Origin: Belliella alkalica
Lineage (GTDB): Bacteria > Bacteroidota > Bacteroidia > Cytophagales > Cyclobacteriaceae
DNA: 59,228 nucleotides
Assembly: GCF_022549785.1 (NCBI RefSeq)
Contig: NZ_JAKZGO010000022.1
Location: forward strand, 1-59,228
Direction of reading: 5' to 3'
Shown here: piece by piece, positions 1-10,080 of the stretch
Position numbering within the stretch: the stretch's first letter is position 1
Layout: the number at the start of each line of letters is the position of its first letter
Notes under the pieces: generated by a model
Seen by the model: the letters and a program-made list of their open reading frames with translations, nothing else
The model's database searches: none
What the model was told of the DNA's origin: nothing
Translations under genes and position numbers: made by a program

Positions 1-1
1 T

Positions 2-157
2 GGAAAGAAATCAACAATCATTGTCAGTCAGTTGCCCGTATCAAGCTGGTATGATATCATCGGGGAAGAAACTATAGCAGATGCTATTCTTGACAGATTA
101 GTCCATTCTTCCTACAGAATAGAGTTAAAAGGAGAAAGTCTCAGAAAAAAAATGTAA
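2..157 (+). CDS. istB: IstB, IS21-family transposition helper ATPase, C-terminal fragment
   Basis: The reading frame is open from the window edge to a TAA stop. Its 51 residues contain the conserved IstB tail: a [10 protein letters not shown] strand, a WYD.IG segment, [12 protein letters not shown], and a terminal [12 protein letters not shown]. IstB is the AAA+ ATPase that works with the IstA transposase in IS21 elements. The N-terminal Walker motifs lie outside the window. The 3' end of the element follows directly as two tandem copies of a terminal repeat. The right edge of the window carries a different IstB tail cut at the same codon, in the opposite orientation. Confidence 0.92.
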   Translation, partial: GKKSTIIVSQLPVSSWYDIIGEETIADAILDRLVHSSYRIELKGESLRKKM

Positions 158-200
158 AATTGTCAGCCTAACAGATTATAGAACCAAACCCATTTTTAGA

Positions 201-247
201 GGGGTCAATATGTCCAGAACAGGGGTCAGTATTGTCCGGAATATCCA
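201..247 (+). repeat. IS21-type right-end tandem terminal repeats
   Basis: Two tandem copies of a roughly 20-base motif occur at 201-219 (ggggtcaatatgtccagaa) and 222-242 (ggggtcagtattgtccggaa followed by t). IS21 elements carry multiple repeats of this kind at their ends and finish in CA. The CA at 246-247 is a plausible outer edge. The exact boundary is inferred, because no target duplication can be checked from one end. Confidence 0.6.
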
Positions 248-273
248 ATTGATAACTTCCGATTTAAAAAATA

Positions 274-281
274 TAAATTTG
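274..281 (+). promoter_or_regulatory. Candidate -7 promoter box of the DUF1016 gene
   Basis: TAAATTTG fits the Bacteroidota -7 consensus TAnnTTTG and lies 20 bases before the ATG at 302. A TTG that could act as a weak -33 element lies at 249-251, just outside the IS21 end. If so, insertion of the IS may have altered or created this promoter. Confidence 0.4.
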
Positions 282-301
282 TAGTCAAATTAAACTCGAT
301 A

Positions 302-1285
302 ATGGATAAACGATTTGCTGATATAATTCGATTGATTAAAAAATCCAGAGCTAACGCTATAAAATCAGTAAATGCTGAGCTGATTAACCTTTATTGGAAC
401 ATTGGAGAATATATAAGCCAAAAAATTGAAAAATCAGAATGGGGTGACTCCGTAGTGACTGAACTTGCCAAACACATACAGCAAACGGAACCCGAAATTA
501 AAGGCTTCTCCGATAAAAACATTTGGAGGATGAAGCAATTTTATGAGACTTACAAAGACTTTCCAAAACTCTCAACACTGTTGAGAGAAATAAGTTGGTC
601 TCATAATCTTGCCATTTTTTCGAGATGTAAGATAATCGAAGAAAGAGAATTTTACTTAAAACAGGCTAAACAGGAAAATTACAGTTTCCGTGAACTTGAC
701 CGCCAAATATCAGCCAGTCTTTTCGAAAGGACAATGATTGGAAACTCAAAACTCTCGACAGCGTTGAGAGAAAGCAAACAAGACCTTATAGACACATTCA
801 AAGATAGTTATGTGTTTGAATTTTTAAACTTGCCAGAGCCACACAGCGAAAACGACTTGCAACGTGGACTTGTAACGCAAATGAAAAAATTCATACTCGA
901 ACTTGGAAAAGACTTTTTGTTCATAGGAGAAGAATACAGACTACAAGTTGGCAACAACGACTTTTTCATTGACTTGCTCTTCTACCATCGTGGACTGCAA
1001 TGCTTAGTTGCTTTTGAACTCAAGGCGGATAAATTTAGGCCCGACCATTTAGGACAACTGAATTTTTATTTGGAAGCCTTAGATCGAGACATAAAGAAAC
1101 CGAATGAAAACCCGAGTATCGGAATATTGTTGTGTAAAGATAAAGACAGCGAAGTAGTTGAGTACGCTTTGAGTAGAAGCCTATCACCAACAATGGTTTC
1201 GGAATACAAAACACAACTTCCGGATAAGAAGCTTTTACAACAAAAATTACACGAACTATTTGATAACAAGAATGAAGAAAAATAG
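302..1285 (+). CDS. DUF1016 / YhcG-family PDDEXK nuclease domain protein
   Basis: This 327-residue protein has the YhcG two-domain layout. The N-terminal DUF1016 helical domain (about residues 5-150) contains YWNIGEYI, GFSDKNIWRMKQFY and SWSHNLAIF, a variant of the family's SWSHY motif. The C-terminal PDDEXK-like domain (about 180-320) contains a FIGEEYRLQVG strand, then FFIDLLFYH and CLVAFELKADKF, giving a plausible D...ExK active site. Length is normal for the family, so it looks intact. Homologues occur alone or beside restriction systems; no partner gene is present here. A relic of a second family member lies at 11.7 kb. Confidence 0.85.
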   Translation: MDKRFADIIRLIKKSRANAIKSVNAELINLYWNIGEYISQKIEKSEWGDSVVTELAKHIQQTEPEIKGFSDKNIWRMKQFYETYKDFPKLSTLLREISWSHNLAIFSRCKIIEEREFYLKQAKQENYSFRELDRQISASLFERTMIGNSKLSTALRESKQDLIDTFKDSYVFEFLNLPEPHSENDLQRGLVTQMKKFILELGKDFLFIGEEYRLQVGNNDFFIDLLFYHRGLQCLVAFELKADKFRPDHLGQLNFYLEALDRDIKKPNENPSIGILLCKDKDSEVVEYALSRSLSPTMVSEYKTQLPDKKLLQQKLHELFDNKNEEK

Positions 1286-1326
1286 AACCACTTCTGCTAA
1301 AATTTAGCCCACTAGCCAAAAACCCT

Positions 1327-1636
1327 TGTAAAAAAGCCCTGATTGATGCATTCATCTATCAGGGCTTTTTAGATAATATGTTTGTTTTTTTAATGGAATC
1401 CATGAATGCATAGCATTTGGTTAGAGGCTTCCGTGTGCGCCTATGGCGTATTGACTGATATCCGCAGTTTAACAGTTTGCGAGGACTAACAGTTTGCTGA
1501 TTTGTGGATTTTGGGAAATGGTTGTTTTAGTCTTTGATTGTAATTAGGGGTTTTTGCTTTGATTCGGACATAGCTTCCCCACCCAATATCTAGGGATTTG
1601 AATTTTCGGTATGTCTTTATTCACCAAAATTCTAGC
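1327..1636. repeat. Diverged intergenic repeat, copy 1
   Basis: This gene-free stretch aligns by eye over most of its length with 9252-9540, including gccctgattgatg, a catgaatgc block, tgatatccg, gctgatttgt, ttgttttagt and ttttgctttgatt. Copy 1 has many stops in every frame. The catgaatgc block is also present in the IS110 relic near 57.05 kb, so both copies may descend from an insertion-sequence end. Confidence 0.5.
1330..1371. terminator. Bidirectional intrinsic terminator
   Basis: Perfect 13-base arms (1331-1343 and 1358-1370) read aaaaagccctgat and its complement around a 14-base loop. The arms carry A and T tracts on both sides, so the hairpin could end transcription from either direction. 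It lies 45 bases after the DUF1016 stop. Confidence 0.75.
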
Positions 1637-1668
1637 CAATGCTCAAAAAAAAAATCTTGTAAGTCTTT

Positions 1669-2490
1669 TTATATCCGTTCACGATATTCTTTCGGAGTAA
1701 CTCCCAGTAGTTTCTTTACATAGCGGGTGAAGAACGAACGGCTCGAAAAATCCATTTCATCGGCAATTTCAGATATATTCAGGCTCTTGTTTTGCAACAA
1801 AATCATGATTCGCTCTTTGGTATATCGCTGTATCCATTCCGAAGCGGTAATTGGCGTATTGACTTTACAAATATAATTAAGATACTTTGGTGTAATGTTC
1901 AGCTTATCGCTGTAAAACCGTACTTCACGCTCTTTCATACAATACTCCTGTACTAACTGCATAAACTGCTCGTAAAGTGTTCCGCTTTGCAAACTACGTT
2001 TACGTCTGTCAAGCTCATCTTCAAAAATATGCCACATTTCCAAAAGGAAAAGTTGCATTTGGAGTTTCAACATTTCTTCGTAAAAGCGATGGTTTGTTTC
2101 CTGTGATTTATCGTACAGCAACTGGAAATTTTTTAAGATTTTCTCTTTGTCTTTTTTTTCAGGGTGTAAAATCGGATTTTCTTTGGAATGTATATAGCTA
2201 TCAATACTCACATTCGCACTTGGCAAATTCGATGTCAATAAATCACTGTCCACAAATAACATTGTTGCCTTAAAATTGGCTGAAAAAGACAAAGCCGAAA
2301 CACGAAGACCTGCGAGCCAAAAAATAAATTCTCCTTTTTTACCCTGGTATTGCTTGTCGTTGAACACAAACTTTACAGTTCCACTTTGGCAGTAAATATG
2401 CGTGTGGAAGCGGGTTTGAAATTCATCGGGAAACTGAGCCTTTGAAGCTGTTTTGTGAAGTATAACTTTTTGATTTACTGACATATTCAT
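1669..2490 (-). CDS. AraC-family transcriptional regulator
   Basis: The C-terminal hundred residues form the double helix-turn-helix of AraC proteins (KERIMILLQNKSLNISEIAD, then a FSSRSFFTRYVKKLLGVTP motif and a closing KEYRERI). The N-terminal part has a cupin-like sensing domain (FHTHIYCQSG, near the start). A TTG 15 bases upstream would give a slightly longer protein; the ATG at 2490 is preferred. The gene is divergent from the acetyltransferase operon with about 110 bases between them, so it is the obvious candidate regulator of that operon. The inducer is unknown. Confidence 0.85.
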   Translation of the reverse strand: MNMSVNQKVILHKTASKAQFPDEFQTRFHTHIYCQSGTVKFVFNDKQYQGKKGEFIFWLAGLRVSALSFSANFKATMLFVDSDLLTSNLPSANVSIDSYIHSKENPILHPEKKDKEKILKNFQLLYDKSQETNHRFYEEMLKLQMQLFLLEMWHIFEDELDRRKRSLQSGTLYEQFMQLVQEYCMKEREVRFYSDKLNITPKYLNYICKVNTPITASEWIQRYTKERIMILLQNKSLNISEIADEMDFSSRSFFTRYVKKLLGVTPKEYRERI

Positions 2491-2574
2491 ACAAATAAGA
2501 AGCAACTATCAAATATAAGTGATATTTGACATTTATTGCGACATTAATGTAACATAATGCTTCTGTTTTGCAGC

Positions 2575-2582
2575 TACCTTTG
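2575..2582 (+). promoter_or_regulatory. Candidate -7 promoter box of the seven-gene operon
   Basis: TACCTTTG matches the Bacteroidota -7 consensus TAnnTTTG and lies 17 bases before the ATG of the acetyltransferase gene. No convincing -33 TTTG is seen at normal distance, which would fit a promoter that needs the divergent AraC protein as activator. This is an inference from position. Confidence 0.45.
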
Positions 2583-2599
2583 CATTAAATAATAATGCA

Positions 2600-3160
2600 A
2601 TGCAAACAACAGATATTTTTGAACGATTGAAAAAGGGAGAAACCATTCTGCCTAGCGATCCTCAGGCCTACAGAATGCTTGAGGAGTCATATGTCACGAG
2701 AAAATTGCTGGTGCAGATGAACCATGCTACAGATCCTAAAGAAATCAGGGATTTACTGAGCCAAATCACAGGTTCAGAAATTGATGAAAGCGTTGACGTG
2801 TTTACCCCCTTGTACATCAATTACGGCAAGCATACCAAAATTGGTAAAAACGTTTTTATCAATTTCGGTTGCACTTTTCTGGACTTGGGGGGTATCACCA
2901 TAGATGAAGGTGTACTTCTAGCTCCCAACGTAAGCCTGCTATCCGAAAGTCATCCGATAGATCCTGAAAACCGACACGCATTGGTTACCAAAGCAATACA
3001 CATAAAGAAGAATGCGTGGATTGGTGCAGGAGCAACTATTTTACAAGGGGTAACCGTTGGCGAAAACTCAGTGGTTGCAGCGGGTTCTGTTGTTTCTAAA
3101 GACGTTCCCGACAATGTTATCGTGGGAGGTACTCCTGCAAAAATCATCAAGGAAATTTAA
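2600..3160 (+). CDS. Maltose/galactoside O-acetyltransferase-like sugar acetyltransferase
   Basis: The 186-residue protein has a short helical N-terminus (maltose acetyltransferase domain) and then a left-handed beta-helix of hexapeptide repeats (IGKNVFINFGC, ITIDEGVLLAPNVSL, KKNAWIGAGATILQGVTVG, VVAAGSVVSKDVP). The catalytic histidine is in SESHPID, and the usual C-terminal GGTPAKIIKEI closes the protein. Such enzymes move acetyl from acetyl-CoA to sugar hydroxyls in the cytoplasm. It is the first gene of a co-directional run; the next gene starts 10 bases after its stop. Confidence 0.9.
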   Translation: MQTTDIFERLKKGETILPSDPQAYRMLEESYVTRKLLVQMNHATDPKEIRDLLSQITGSEIDESVDVFTPLYINYGKHTKIGKNVFINFGCTFLDLGGITIDEGVLLAPNVSLLSESHPIDPENRHALVTKAIHIKKNAWIGAGATILQGVTVGENSVVAAGSVVSKDVPDNVIVGGTPAKIIKEI

Positions 3161-3170
3161 AACATACACA

Positions 3171-3668
3171 ATGAAAACCACAAAGATACTCGCAGCTGTC
3201 CTCCTTTTATTTATATGGCAGGGCTGTAATTCCAAGAATAAAAAACAAGACAATATGGAACCGGACGAAACTGCATTGAATAACATTTTTCCAATAGGTG
3301 AAAAAGGTTCAGCGGAATGGTTTACCGGGAATGCCTATCCTACAAGTCTGCTGGAAGCAGATTCCATTTATACAACACTTGCCGGCAATGTGTACTTTGA
3401 ACCCGGTGCGAGGAGCAATTGGCATACCCACCCATCCGGACAGATTTTGATTATTACTGATGGTATTGGCTATTATCAGATTGAAGGACAATCCATTGAA
3501 GTCATGAAAAAGGGAGATGTGGTAAAGTTCCCCCCTAATATCCGGCATTGGCACGGGGCAAGTCCTGATGTAGGAGTACAGCAACTTTATATTATTCCCA
3601 ATACGGAACAGGGGATTGTAGAATGGATGGAAGCCGTAGCGGAAGAGGAATACAACAACAAGAAGTAG
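3171..3668 (+). CDS. Cupin-domain lipoprotein
   Basis: The ATG at 3171 gives 165 residues with a lipoprotein signal (LLLFIWQGC, Cys19). The frame is open further upstream, but that overlaps the previous gene, so the short start is preferred. A single cupin domain follows, with motif 1 GARSNWHTHPSGQILIITDG and motif 2 GDVVKFPPNIRHWHGA. The histidines are suitable for binding a metal ion. Proteins of this type are often annotated near carboxymuconolactone decarboxylase-like or quercetinase-like cupins; the substrate is unknown. It is placed in the cell envelope by its lipobox. Confidence 0.8.
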   Translation: MKTTKILAAVLLLFIWQGCNSKNKKQDNMEPDETALNNIFPIGEKGSAEWFTGNAYPTSLLEADSIYTTLAGNVYFEPGARSNWHTHPSGQILIITDGIGYYQIEGQSIEVMKKGDVVKFPPNIRHWHGASPDVGVQQLYIIPNTEQGIVEWMEAVAEEEYNNKK

Positions 3669-3690
3669 TTTCCTTGGAAAACTAGTGTAA

Positions 3691-4866
<1,176 letters not shown>

Positions 4867-5027
4867 TCTCCTATAACGAAGCAGGAAGAATAAATCCGAC
4901 ATTTAGTTTATGGTGGAAGGATGGATTCAGTAAAGACGATTTAGAATTAATCAAAAAATGACATTATTATTCAACAAAAAAAATAACCATGGATACCACT
5001 GAAAGAAAAATTTCCAGAGACAAGCGC

Positions 5028-5474
5028 ATGAAGTATAGTGCAGGAGTTCTATTAACTTTCCTATGTTTTGTATCCTTTTACTCATGTACAACTGATATGA
5101 AAACAGACGAAGAAAAACAAAATGTTTTGGCAGCTCATGAACAAAGGAGGTCAGCAACGCTCAATGGAGATGCAAATACTGTAGCTTCCATGATGACCGA
5201 TGACCTTACCTTCACACATGCGAACGCAGTATTGGAGTCGAAAGAGCAATTTGTTGAAGCCTTGGAAACCCAAAGGTTACAATACAGGGCACTCACTGAT
5301 GAAGATGTGCAAGTACGTGTAAATGGCAGTACAGGCGTTGTTTCAGGAACAGTCCACATTGTGGTGGAAGCTGCAGGAACCGAATACGACCTACGAGTTC
5401 TCTTTACAGAGCTTTGGGTAAAAGAAGGTAATTCCTGGAAGATGATGCTATGGCATGCAACGGAGGTGCAATAG
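5028..5474 (+). CDS. DUF4440 / SnoaL-like (NTF2 fold) lipoprotein
   Basis: The start at 5028 gives a clean lipoprotein signal (MKYSAGVLLTFLCFVSFYSC). An ATG at 4989 would add 13 polar residues and is less likely. The mature part has the DUF4440 pattern: a helix with an ARR-type start (LAAHEQRRSATLNGDANTVA), MMTDDLTFTHANAVLESKEQFVEAL, and a closing ELWVKEGNSWKMMLWHATEV. Members of this fold act as small-molecule isomerases or binding proteins. No catalytic role can be assigned. It lies in the AraC-linked operon. Confidence 0.8.
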   Translation: MKYSAGVLLTFLCFVSFYSCTTDMKTDEEKQNVLAAHEQRRSATLNGDANTVASMMTDDLTFTHANAVLESKEQFVEALETQRLQYRALTDEDVQVRVNGSTGVVSGTVHIVVEAAGTEYDLRVLFTELWVKEGNSWKMMLWHATEVQ

Positions 5475-5504
5475 GCATTTATCAAACTTAAACAAATTCC
5501 AAAT

Positions 5505-6251
5505 ATGGAAAATAATATTAAAAATAAGGTAGTAGTCATTACAGGTGCAAGCAGTGGTTTGGGTGAAGCCACGGCAAAACATTTATCAAACCTCGGTGTA
5601 ACCGTAGTACTGGGTGCGAGAAGAACCAATAGAATTGAAAAGCTGGCAAAAGAAATACAGGCAAGTGGTGGAAAAGCGCTTGCCATTGCCACAGACGTAA
5701 CCCAGCGGGATCAGGTCAAGAACCTGGTAGATACAGCAGTTGAAAAATTTGGACGAGTTGATGTACTGCTCAATAATGCGGGCATCATGCCACTATCGCC
5801 TATTGATCGCCTGAATGTGGATGAATGGGATAAGATGATTGATGTAAACATCAAAGGAGTACTAAATGGAATAGCGGCTGTCCTTCCTCATATGAAAAGT
5901 CAGAAGTCTGGACATATCATAAACACTGCTTCTGTAGCCGGGCATAAGATTTTCAGTGGCTCCACAGTTTACTCAGCAACAAAATTTGCCGTAAGGGCTT
6001 TGTCTGAAGGCTTACGGATGGAAGTAAAGCCCTATAATATCCGCACAACGATAGTTTCTCCCGGAGCTGTCAAAACAGAATTGCTGGAACATATTAGCGA
6101 GTCGGATGTCCAGCAGGCAAACAAAGATTATGTGGAAGAAGTCGGAATAAGCCCTGACAGTTTTGCACGTGTGATTGCGTTTGCCATAAGCCAGCCAGAG
6201 GATATGGATATCAATGAAATTATCTTCCGCCCTACTGCTCAAGAGCTTTAA
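5505..6251 (+). CDS. Short-chain dehydrogenase/reductase
   Basis: This 248-residue classical SDR has the dinucleotide motif [10 protein letters not shown] near residue 13, an NNAG motif near residue 90, and a catalytic Ser-Tyr-Lys set (NTAS, then Tyr155 and Lys159 in VYSATKFAV). GARRTNR after the second strand suggests NADP preference. There is no signal peptide, so it acts in the cytoplasm, unlike most of its operon neighbours. It is close to the broad SDR group annotated as serine/3-hydroxy acid dehydrogenases; the substrate is not resolved. Confidence 0.9.
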   Translation: MENNIKNKVVVITGASSGLGEATAKHLSNLGVTVVLGARRTNRIEKLAKEIQASGGKALAIATDVTQRDQVKNLVDTAVEKFGRVDVLLNNAGIMPLSPIDRLNVDEWDKMIDVNIKGVLNGIAAVLPHMKSQKSGHIINTASVAGHKIFSGSTVYSATKFAVRALSEGLRMEVKPYNIRTTIVSPGAVKTELLEHISESDVQQANKDYVEEVGISPDSFARVIAFAISQPEDMDINEIIFRPTAQEL

Positions 6252-6270
6252 TCTCAAAAATAGAATAGCT

Positions 6271-7341
6271 ATGAAAAATTTAATAGTAATCCTGGCACTC
6301 GCGACATTAGGGATGTCGTATGGTCAGGAAAAGTCAAGTCAAATAATCTTAGAAACAACAATGGAACCAGCTACATCAGCAGTTGCAGAGCCATCAGCAA
6401 AATACACTTTCCAATTAAGTGATAAAGTAGCACGTAAAAAAGTAACCTTCAAAAACCGATACGGAATTGAACTTACTGGCGATTTATACCTTCCAAAAGA
6501 TGGTGGCAATAATTTGTCGGCAATAGCCATTAGCGGGCCTTTCGGTGCGGTAAAAGAACAATCCTCAGGTTTGTATGCCAACCAAATGGCAGAACGTGGT
6601 TTTGCAGTCCTTGCGTTTGACCCGTCCTATACAGGCGAGAGCGGTGGAGAACCCCGAAACGTTGCATCGCCCGATATAAACACAGAAGATTTCAGTGCGG
6701 CAGTAGATTTTCTCGGAATTCAAGAAAATATTGACAGGAATAGAATAGGCATCATTGGTATCTGCGGATTTGCAGGTTTTGCCCTAAACGCTACAGCCGT
6801 GGACAAACGTGTAAAAGCGGTGGCCACCACAAGTATGTACGATATGAGCCGGGTAAATGCAAATGGTTATTTTGATGCCACCACACCTGAGCAACGCACT
6901 CAATTGTTAGAGCAAATGGGTGAACAACGCTGGAAGGATGCGGAGAATGGAACGTTTGCTCCATCCTCAAACAACCTTCCTGAGAAATTGCAGGGAAATG
7001 AACCTCAATTTGTAAAAGAGTACTTCGATTATTACAAAACCCCTCGTGGTTTTCATCCGAATTCATTAAACTCAAATGGTGCCTGGACAGCGACAACTCC
7101 CTTACCGTTTATGAATATGCCATTGCTGACCTACATAAATGAAATTTCACCAAGACCGGTGTTTTTAATTGCAGGAGAAAATGCACACTCCCGTTATTTC
7201 AGCGAAGATGCCTTCAAAGCAGCAGCCGAGCCAAAGGAATTGATGATTATCCCTGACGCTGTTCACGTGGATCTATATGATAAAATAGAAGTCATTCCTT
7301 TTGATAAATTAGAAAAGTTTTTCAAAGAACATTTAAAATAA
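6271..7341 (+). CDS. Exported alpha/beta hydrolase, dienelactone-hydrolase-like
   Basis: The ATG at 6271 starts a signal peptide (MKNLIVILALATLGMSYG). The mature protein is an alpha/beta hydrolase with an oxyanion-loop segment AISGPFGAVKEQSSG and a nucleophile elbow GICGFAG (about residue 163-169). The nucleophile is therefore Cys rather than Ser, as in dienelactone hydrolases and YcjY-type proteins. An acidic residue follows in LIAGENAHS and the likely catalytic His is in PDAVHVDLYD. It starts 19 bases after the SDR stop. Confidence 0.85.
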   Translation: MKNLIVILALATLGMSYGQEKSSQIILETTMEPATSAVAEPSAKYTFQLSDKVARKKVTFKNRYGIELTGDLYLPKDGGNNLSAIAISGPFGAVKEQSSGLYANQMAERGFAVLAFDPSYTGESGGEPRNVASPDINTEDFSAAVDFLGIQENIDRNRIGIIGICGFAGFALNATAVDKRVKAVATTSMYDMSRVNANGYFDATTPEQRTQLLEQMGEQRWKDAENGTFAPSSNNLPEKLQGNEPQFVKEYFDYYKTPRGFHPNSLNSNGAWTATTPLPFMNMPLLTYINEISPRPVFLIAGENAHSRYFSEDAFKAAAEPKELMIIPDAVHVDLYDKIEVIPFDKLEKFFKEHLK

Positions 7342-7351
7342 CAACAGGGTT

Positions 7352-7846
7352 ATGAAACGTTCATTTTCAATGATATTGATATTTATTTCATTTCTTGTCA
7401 GTGGTGCGTCCTCTTGCAACCAAGATGATGACAATATCAACATGGAGAATAAAACACCAATGGCTAACGGAAAAATCAAAATAACGGTCAATTCACAAAC
7501 CTTTACGGCTACCCTTTTGGACAATAATTCCGCAATGGCATTCAAGGAGATGCTGCCAATGACGGTAGAAATGATTGAACTGAACAGAAATGAAAAGTAT
7601 GTCCGCCTTCCGGAAAACCTTCCTATGAACGCATCAAATCCCGGAACTATTCGTCCCGGTGATTTGATGCTTTACGGTTCCAATACGGTTGTGCTCTTTT
7701 ACGAGGGCTTGAATACTTCATACAGCTATACCCGAATGGGGAATATAGATGATCCTACAGGGTTAAGAAATGCATTGGGAACAGGTAATGTGACGGTTAC
7801 TTTTGAAATGGATAAGAATTCAGCATTGTTAGAACTTAATAAATAA
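7352..7846 (+). CDS. Cyclophilin-like fold lipoprotein
   Basis: The 164-residue product has a lipoprotein signal (FLVSGASSCNQ) and then a compact beta-rich domain typical of the cyclophilin-like family found beside SDR and AKR genes: KIKITVNSQTFTATLLDN, a LPMTVEM turn, RPGDLMLYGSNTVVLFYEG and TRMGNIDDPTGLRNALG. Typical prolyl isomerase active-site residues are not obvious. It is the last gene of the run, 10 bases after the hydrolase. Role unknown; small-ligand binding is possible. Confidence 0.75.
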   Translation: MKRSFSMILIFISFLVSGASSCNQDDDNINMENKTPMANGKIKITVNSQTFTATLLDNNSAMAFKEMLPMTVEMIELNRNEKYVRLPENLPMNASNPGTIRPGDLMLYGSNTVVLFYEGLNTSYSYTRMGNIDDPTGLRNALGTGNVTVTFEMDKNSALLELNK

Positions 7847-8116
7847 ATTGGTTTCTAAATGCCTGAAAACATTCTATTTCTCAGGAGCTGGGAGTTTGAG
7901 TAAGTTCTGTCCAATCATAAGTAGAGGAATTTCAATTGATAGTAATGGGATTTTTTAGGTTAGGTTATATAAAAAAGATGGATAAGCTTTTTTATCTCGT
8001 GTGGGGAGTCGGTTTTGGTTTCTTCCAATTAGTGAATTGCCCATCAATTACACTGCTATAGTCATCACTTCTCAAACTCTACTAACTCAAATCTACTGAC
8101 ATATAAATACATTATC

Positions 8117-8938
8117 ATGAGTCTTAGCAACCTAAAATATAGAACTTGTTTAGTCCTTCTTTTTTCTTTGTATTTCATTGATTGCAAAGCACAAGACGAA
8201 AGCAACAAATCGACTTATTTCGGGGGTTCATTTGGTCTAACCAATAACGGCATAGCACTTTTGCCGACATTTTCTCTCAATAAACCTGCAGGCTTTTTGA
8301 TGTTGAATGTTGGCAGTCGGTTTACATTTGAACCCGAATTTCATTTCTCATTGGAAGGAAAGCCATGGACGATATTGCTTTGGGGAAGATACAAGCTACT
8401 TCAAGGAGAAAAGTTTAAGTTGAATGTTGGAGCTCACCCCGGACTTTTGTTTCAACCGCAAATGCTATCTATCAATGGAGCACCGCCCTCTGAAGTCATT
8501 ACAACTGAACGTTATCTTGCCGGAGAATTGGTTCCCAATTATTTTTTCACTCCAAATACCAGCATAGGCCTATATTATCTTAATGGGAATGGTTTTGCGG
8601 AAAGTTCATCCAAAAGAATGCACTTCCTAACCCTGAATGCAAATTTCAGAAAAATCAATTTGTCAGAAAATTATTATCTCCGATTCAATCCCCAAATATA
8701 CTACCTCAACATGGACAAAACTGAAGGCCTTTTCACTTCATCGATAATTGCATTGGCAAGAAATGATTTTCCTGTTGCCATTCAGATGTTGTCCAATAAA
8801 TCTTTTAAAACTGATTTTCCCGACACTTCGGACTGGATGTTTAGCTTTAGTTTGATCTATTCCTTTGGGAAAAATTACAACCCGGCTTCCAATGTAATCT
8901 CCCAACTTGGCCCTATTCCCTCTCTAAATATCCAATGA
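8117..8938 (+). CDS. Predicted outer-membrane beta-barrel protein
   Basis: The 273-residue protein begins with a signal peptide ending near DCKAQ. It then alternates hydrophobic and polar residues in strands separated by short turns (FGGSFGLTNNGIALLPTF, MLNVGSRFTFEPEFHF, FKLNVGAHPGLLF, YLRFNPQIYYLNMD), with an aromatic-rich ending (WMFSFSLIYSFGKNY). That pattern suits a small outer-membrane barrel. No family was recognised. It stands alone, about 270 bases after the oxidoreductase operon. Confidence 0.6.
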   Translation: MSLSNLKYRTCLVLLFSLYFIDCKAQDESNKSTYFGGSFGLTNNGIALLPTFSLNKPAGFLMLNVGSRFTFEPEFHFSLEGKPWTILLWGRYKLLQGEKFKLNVGAHPGLLFQPQMLSINGAPPSEVITTERYLAGELVPNYFFTPNTSIGLYYLNGNGFAESSSKRMHFLTLNANFRKINLSENYYLRFNPQIYYLNMDKTEGLFTSSIIALARNDFPVAIQMLSNKSFKTDFPDTSDWMFSFSLIYSFGKNYNPASNVISQLGPIPSLNIQ

Positions 8939-9005
8939 TTCAAAATCCTATCATATTATAATTTCAACAAAAAAATATCTTAAGACTATAGGTACTCTTT
9001 TCTTA

Positions 9006-9146
9006 ATGGCGCTTGTATTTTCAGCTTGTAGGTAAGAACCAGTATTGGAGCCTGTGGAATCGGATCCAAAAGAAAAAATAGGTCTAGATGAAGAAGAAAC
9101 AAAGGGAATCATTTCTCAACTTCTTTCGGAGCATGGGATAGAATGA
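9006..9146 (+). pseudogene. Relic of a small lipoprotein gene with in-frame stop
   Basis: From the ATG at 9006 the frame reads a lipoprotein signal (MALVFSACR), meets TAA at 9033, and then continues in the same frame as an acidic segment (EPVLEPVESDPKEKIGLDEE, then ETKGIISQLLSEHGIE) to a TGA at 9144. A single nonsense change in a short lipoprotein gene explains this best. The gene is short, so chance is not excluded. Confidence 0.4.
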
Positions 9147-9251
9147 GAAGAAAACAAAGCTTGCAACTATAGCGTATTGAAATATCCGAACAAAAAAACG
9201 GCAGGTAACATTTGGCCCTCTAGAGAAAACCCTTTGATATCAATTCCTATC

Positions 9252-9540
9252 TGTAAGCCCTGATTGATGAGAAATCTGGGATTTTAATGGATATTGAGAA
9301 AGTTGTTTATTGGAATTCATGAATGCTTCGTATTTGCCCAGTGGCTGTTGAATGATATCCGTAGAGTGAAATGTTTGATAAGGTGGGATAGTTGGCTGAT
9401 TTGTAGGTTTTTGAAAGTTGTTGTTTTAGTTTTTGGTTGTATATAAAAAATTTTGCTTTGATTTGGGAATGACATCCACCACCCATTGCTTTGGGATTTA
9501 ATTTTTCAGCGTGTCTTGAATCTAACCCTTGATTTATTAA
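9252..9540. repeat. Diverged intergenic repeat, copy 2
   Basis: This aligns with 1327-1636 (see that entry). The terminator hairpin of copy 1 is decayed here. On the minus strand most of this copy stays open (9307-9558, 83 codons), whereas copy 1 has several stops in the matching frame. That open frame is therefore not accepted as a gene. Confidence 0.5.
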
Positions 9541-10080
9541 ATTCTTAACAAAGATCAAGAAGATTCTGGACTTGGGTTTGAAAGGTTTTTGAATTGAAAG
9601 TAGTGTTTAGTTAAGAGGGTAAAAAACAAATCGATAAATTGGAATTGACCTATCTAGACTGGAAATCAGCTCAATTTGAAGGATTTTGTTTGCATTGTTC
9701 AATAATTATTTCCAACCCATATTCATCAACAGCTTCAGCGCTGGAAGCTGAGAAATATGATCTTCTTTAAATGATGATACTGCCTTTTGTTTTTATTTTT
9801 TACTAGTTTATTCCCTAGTCAACTCCTTAATTTTCCAGAAACTTGCATACTTAGAATTTTCTGGTCAATGCTATCAGTTTGTACATCATTTTCAGTTTTT
9901 GTATATATTAAAGTATTCATTGTTTCTTTCTGATAATGTTTTCAGAAGATCATCTCTGTCAACAATACTGATACTACCTTGTACATAATCTCTAATTCTT
10001 GTACATCTTAATACACTAGTTCTAATTTAACTCCTAGTATTTAAGATATAGGTACAGCATTCGATCCTTTTTATGTATTT
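9541..10080. other. Gene-free AT-rich interval
   Basis: I see no open frame with protein-like composition, no strong hairpin and no repeat in this stretch. It separates the decayed repeat from the AlbA_2 gene, which reads toward it. Confidence 0.6.

Noticed and set aside
1669-2505. Longer AraC start at 2505 (TTG)
   Set aside because: An ATG 15 bases further in gives a normal start and the extra residues have no conserved character.
9307-9558. 83-codon minus-strand open frame in repeat copy 2
   Set aside because: The homologous stretch in copy 1 has several stops in the same frame, so selection for coding is not visible.
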